Of a DNA stretch of 46,499 nucleotides, positions 45,091 through 46,499 are shown piece after piece. The notes beneath the pieces were generated by a model. The model made no database searches. It worked only from the letters and a program-made list of their open reading frames with translations, and was not told the DNA's origin. Each line of letters opens with the position of its first letter. Within the stretch, counting starts at the first letter, position 1. Position numbers and translations under genes: made by a program. The stretch spans positions 1 to 46,499 of the forward strand of contig CAMBQV010000003.1 in assembly GCA_945870145.1 (NCBI GenBank), written 5' to 3'. This DNA comes from Akkermansia muciniphila. Lineage in GTDB: Bacteria; Verrucomicrobiota; Kiritimatiellia; RFP12; UBA1067.

Positions 45091-45722
45091 GCAAGCCCCT
45101 GTTGCGTAACCTTCTCCTCTCCGTTTCTGGTCTGTTTCTTCTCTCCAGTTGCGGAACCTACCATGTCACCTCGGGTGTTCCAGAGGAAATAAGGACCATC
45201 TCTGTTCCTGTCTTTGAAAACAAGACAGGGTTTCCAGAGTTCGGGGCGATTGCCACACAGTATACCCTGCGAGAGATTCAACGGGAGGGTACCTTTAAGA
45301 TTGCTCCCATGGAGAGTGCCTCGTTTAAATTGCTGTGTGACTTGAGTACGGTTCAGCGCGCGGTCAGCTTTAACCGCTCGTATGGCTCGCGCGCGCAGGA
45401 ATATCAATACAAGCTGATTGCTTCCGTGACCCTTGTCGAGCGGAGTACAGGAAAGCTTCTGCTGGATAATGTAAAGGTTGAAGCCGTCACATCTTTTCTA
45501 ACTCATGATGATATGTTGACTGGGATGCAGAGTTCAACGCCCCGTGTCTCAAAGGATCTCGCGCGAGCCATCGTTGACACGGTGTTGGCTTTGTGGCTCC
45601 CGAAAGAGTCGCAACCTAAGGAGATCATCCCAGCGACGGAATGGACCCCTCCAGCGGGCGCTACGATTATTACGTTTCCTCAAGATGCCGAAGATCAGTT
45701 TAAACCTCGGCCGTATAAATAA
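45087..45722 (+). CDS. LptE-like LPS assembly lipoprotein
   Basis: Lipobox LLSSCGTYHV; VPEEIRTISVPVFENKTGFPEFGAIATQYTLREIQREGTFKI. Confidence 0.82.
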   Translation: MSKPLLRNLLLSVSGLFLLSSCGTYHVTSGVPEEIRTISVPVFENKTGFPEFGAIATQYTLREIQREGTFKIAPMESASFKLLCDLSTVQRAVSFNRSYGSRAQEYQYKLIASVTLVERSTGKLLLDNVKVEAVTSFLTHDDMLTGMQSSTPRVSKDLARAIVDTVLALWLPKESQPKEIIPATEWTPPAGATIITFPQDAEDQFKPRPYK

Positions 45723-45727
45723 TCGTG

Positions 45728-46499
45728 ATGACAAAGCTGCATGACACAAAAAAGGTTGAAGCGGTTGTGTTGGCACAGGTTGTCCTCTCACAGCGTGATG
45801 CTGCAGAGGCCGCCGACTCTTTGCAAGAACTGGGACGCCTCGCGGATACTGCTGGTCTAGAAGTCCAAGGGCAGATCACGCAGCAACGCGAGAAACCAGA
45901 CGGGGGCACCTGTTTTGGCAAGGGCAAGGTGGAACATCTCAAAGCGCTTGTGGAGGAGTCGCGCTCCAATATCGTTCTCTTTGATAATGTCCTGAGTTCG
46001 ATTCAAGCTTATAATCTGACCGTGGAGTTGCCGGGGATCCGAATTATGGATCGCACAGAGGTCATCCTAGAGATCTTTGCTCGTCGGGCTCGCTCGGCTG
46101 AGGCTCAACTGCAGGTGGAACTCGCGCAGCTTGAATTTCAACTCTCCCGTATCCCGGTGACCCAGGAGCAGCAGCGGTTTAAGGGTGGCATTGGCATGAA
46201 GGGCCCAGGTGAGAGCCATCTCCAACTGCGTAACGCGCCGATTCGCCGTCGCATCGGGGAGCTCCGTAAAAGAATCGAAGAGATCCAGAATCGTCAGCAA
46301 CAGGCCCAGCGCAAAGATAAACGGGAGATGCCGGTAGTCTCCTTGGTGGGTTATACGAATGCGGGTAAATCAACCCTTCTCAATACGCTCTCGGGTGCGG
46401 ATGCGTATGTGGATGATCGTCTCTTTGCAACCTTGGATACTAAGACTCGGAAGGTCTGGCTCTCTCAGACTCGCCAACTCATGTTGACCGATACCGTTG
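45728..46499 (+). CDS. hflX: GTPase HflX (3' end beyond window)
   Basis: Not in the ORF track because it runs off the window. DGGTCFGKGKVEHLK, RRARSAEAQLQVELAQLEFQLSR, GIGMKGPGES, VSLVGYTNAGKSTLLNTLSG. Confidence 0.95.
   Translation, partial: MTKLHDTKKVEAVVLAQVVLSQRDAAEAADSLQELGRLADTAGLEVQGQITQQREKPDGGTCFGKGKVEHLKALVEESRSNIVLFDNVLSSIQAYNLTVELPGIRIMDRTEVILEIFARRARSAEAQLQVELAQLEFQLSRIPVTQEQQRFKGGIGMKGPGESHLQLRNAPIRRRIGELRKRIEEIQNRQQQAQRKDKREMPVVSLVGYTNAGKSTLLNTLSGADAYVDDRLFATLDTKTRKVWLSQTRQLMLTDTV

Overview
This 46.5 kb window is a bacterial chromosomal segment near the replication origin. A PVC-type organism (Kiritimatiellota/Lentisphaerota-like) is my guess from gene content and repeat style and was not tested. 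The housekeeping backbone is dnaA, dnaN, tRNA-Gln, tex, mnmE, mnmG, then pdxA, an HNH-ispH fusion and prmA. Other blocks are a sodium-pumping decarboxylase operon (oadG-oadA-oadB) followed by a GDT1/UPF0016 gene and a spermidine-synthase-like gene, a MacA/MacB/TolC-type efflux operon, pheT, an M16 protease, two toxin-antitoxin modules, serA, and bamD-like, lptE-like and hflX genes. The most notable observations are: (1) one uninterrupted ORF fusing an HNH nuclease domain to complete IspH, 37540..36308 on the minus strand; (2) two perfect 16-bp parS palindromes (TGTTCCACGTGGAACA), 107 bp apart, inside an apparent in-frame insertion in mnmG; (3) an octamer-periodic repeat array inside the mnmG reading frame, with related inverted arrays just downstream of the gene; (4) several families of non-coding intergenic repeats: degenerate heptamer arrays, paired hairpins resembling REP/BIME elements, a GGCGTAGCYTTAGCGAAGCCGGCT palindrome, and a MITE-like element with 16-bp terminal inverted repeats; (5) an oriC candidate between dnaA and dnaN with a DnaA box and DnaA-trio-like triplets. 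No CRISPR array, rRNA or transposase was found. All family assignments are by reading motifs; no database search was run.
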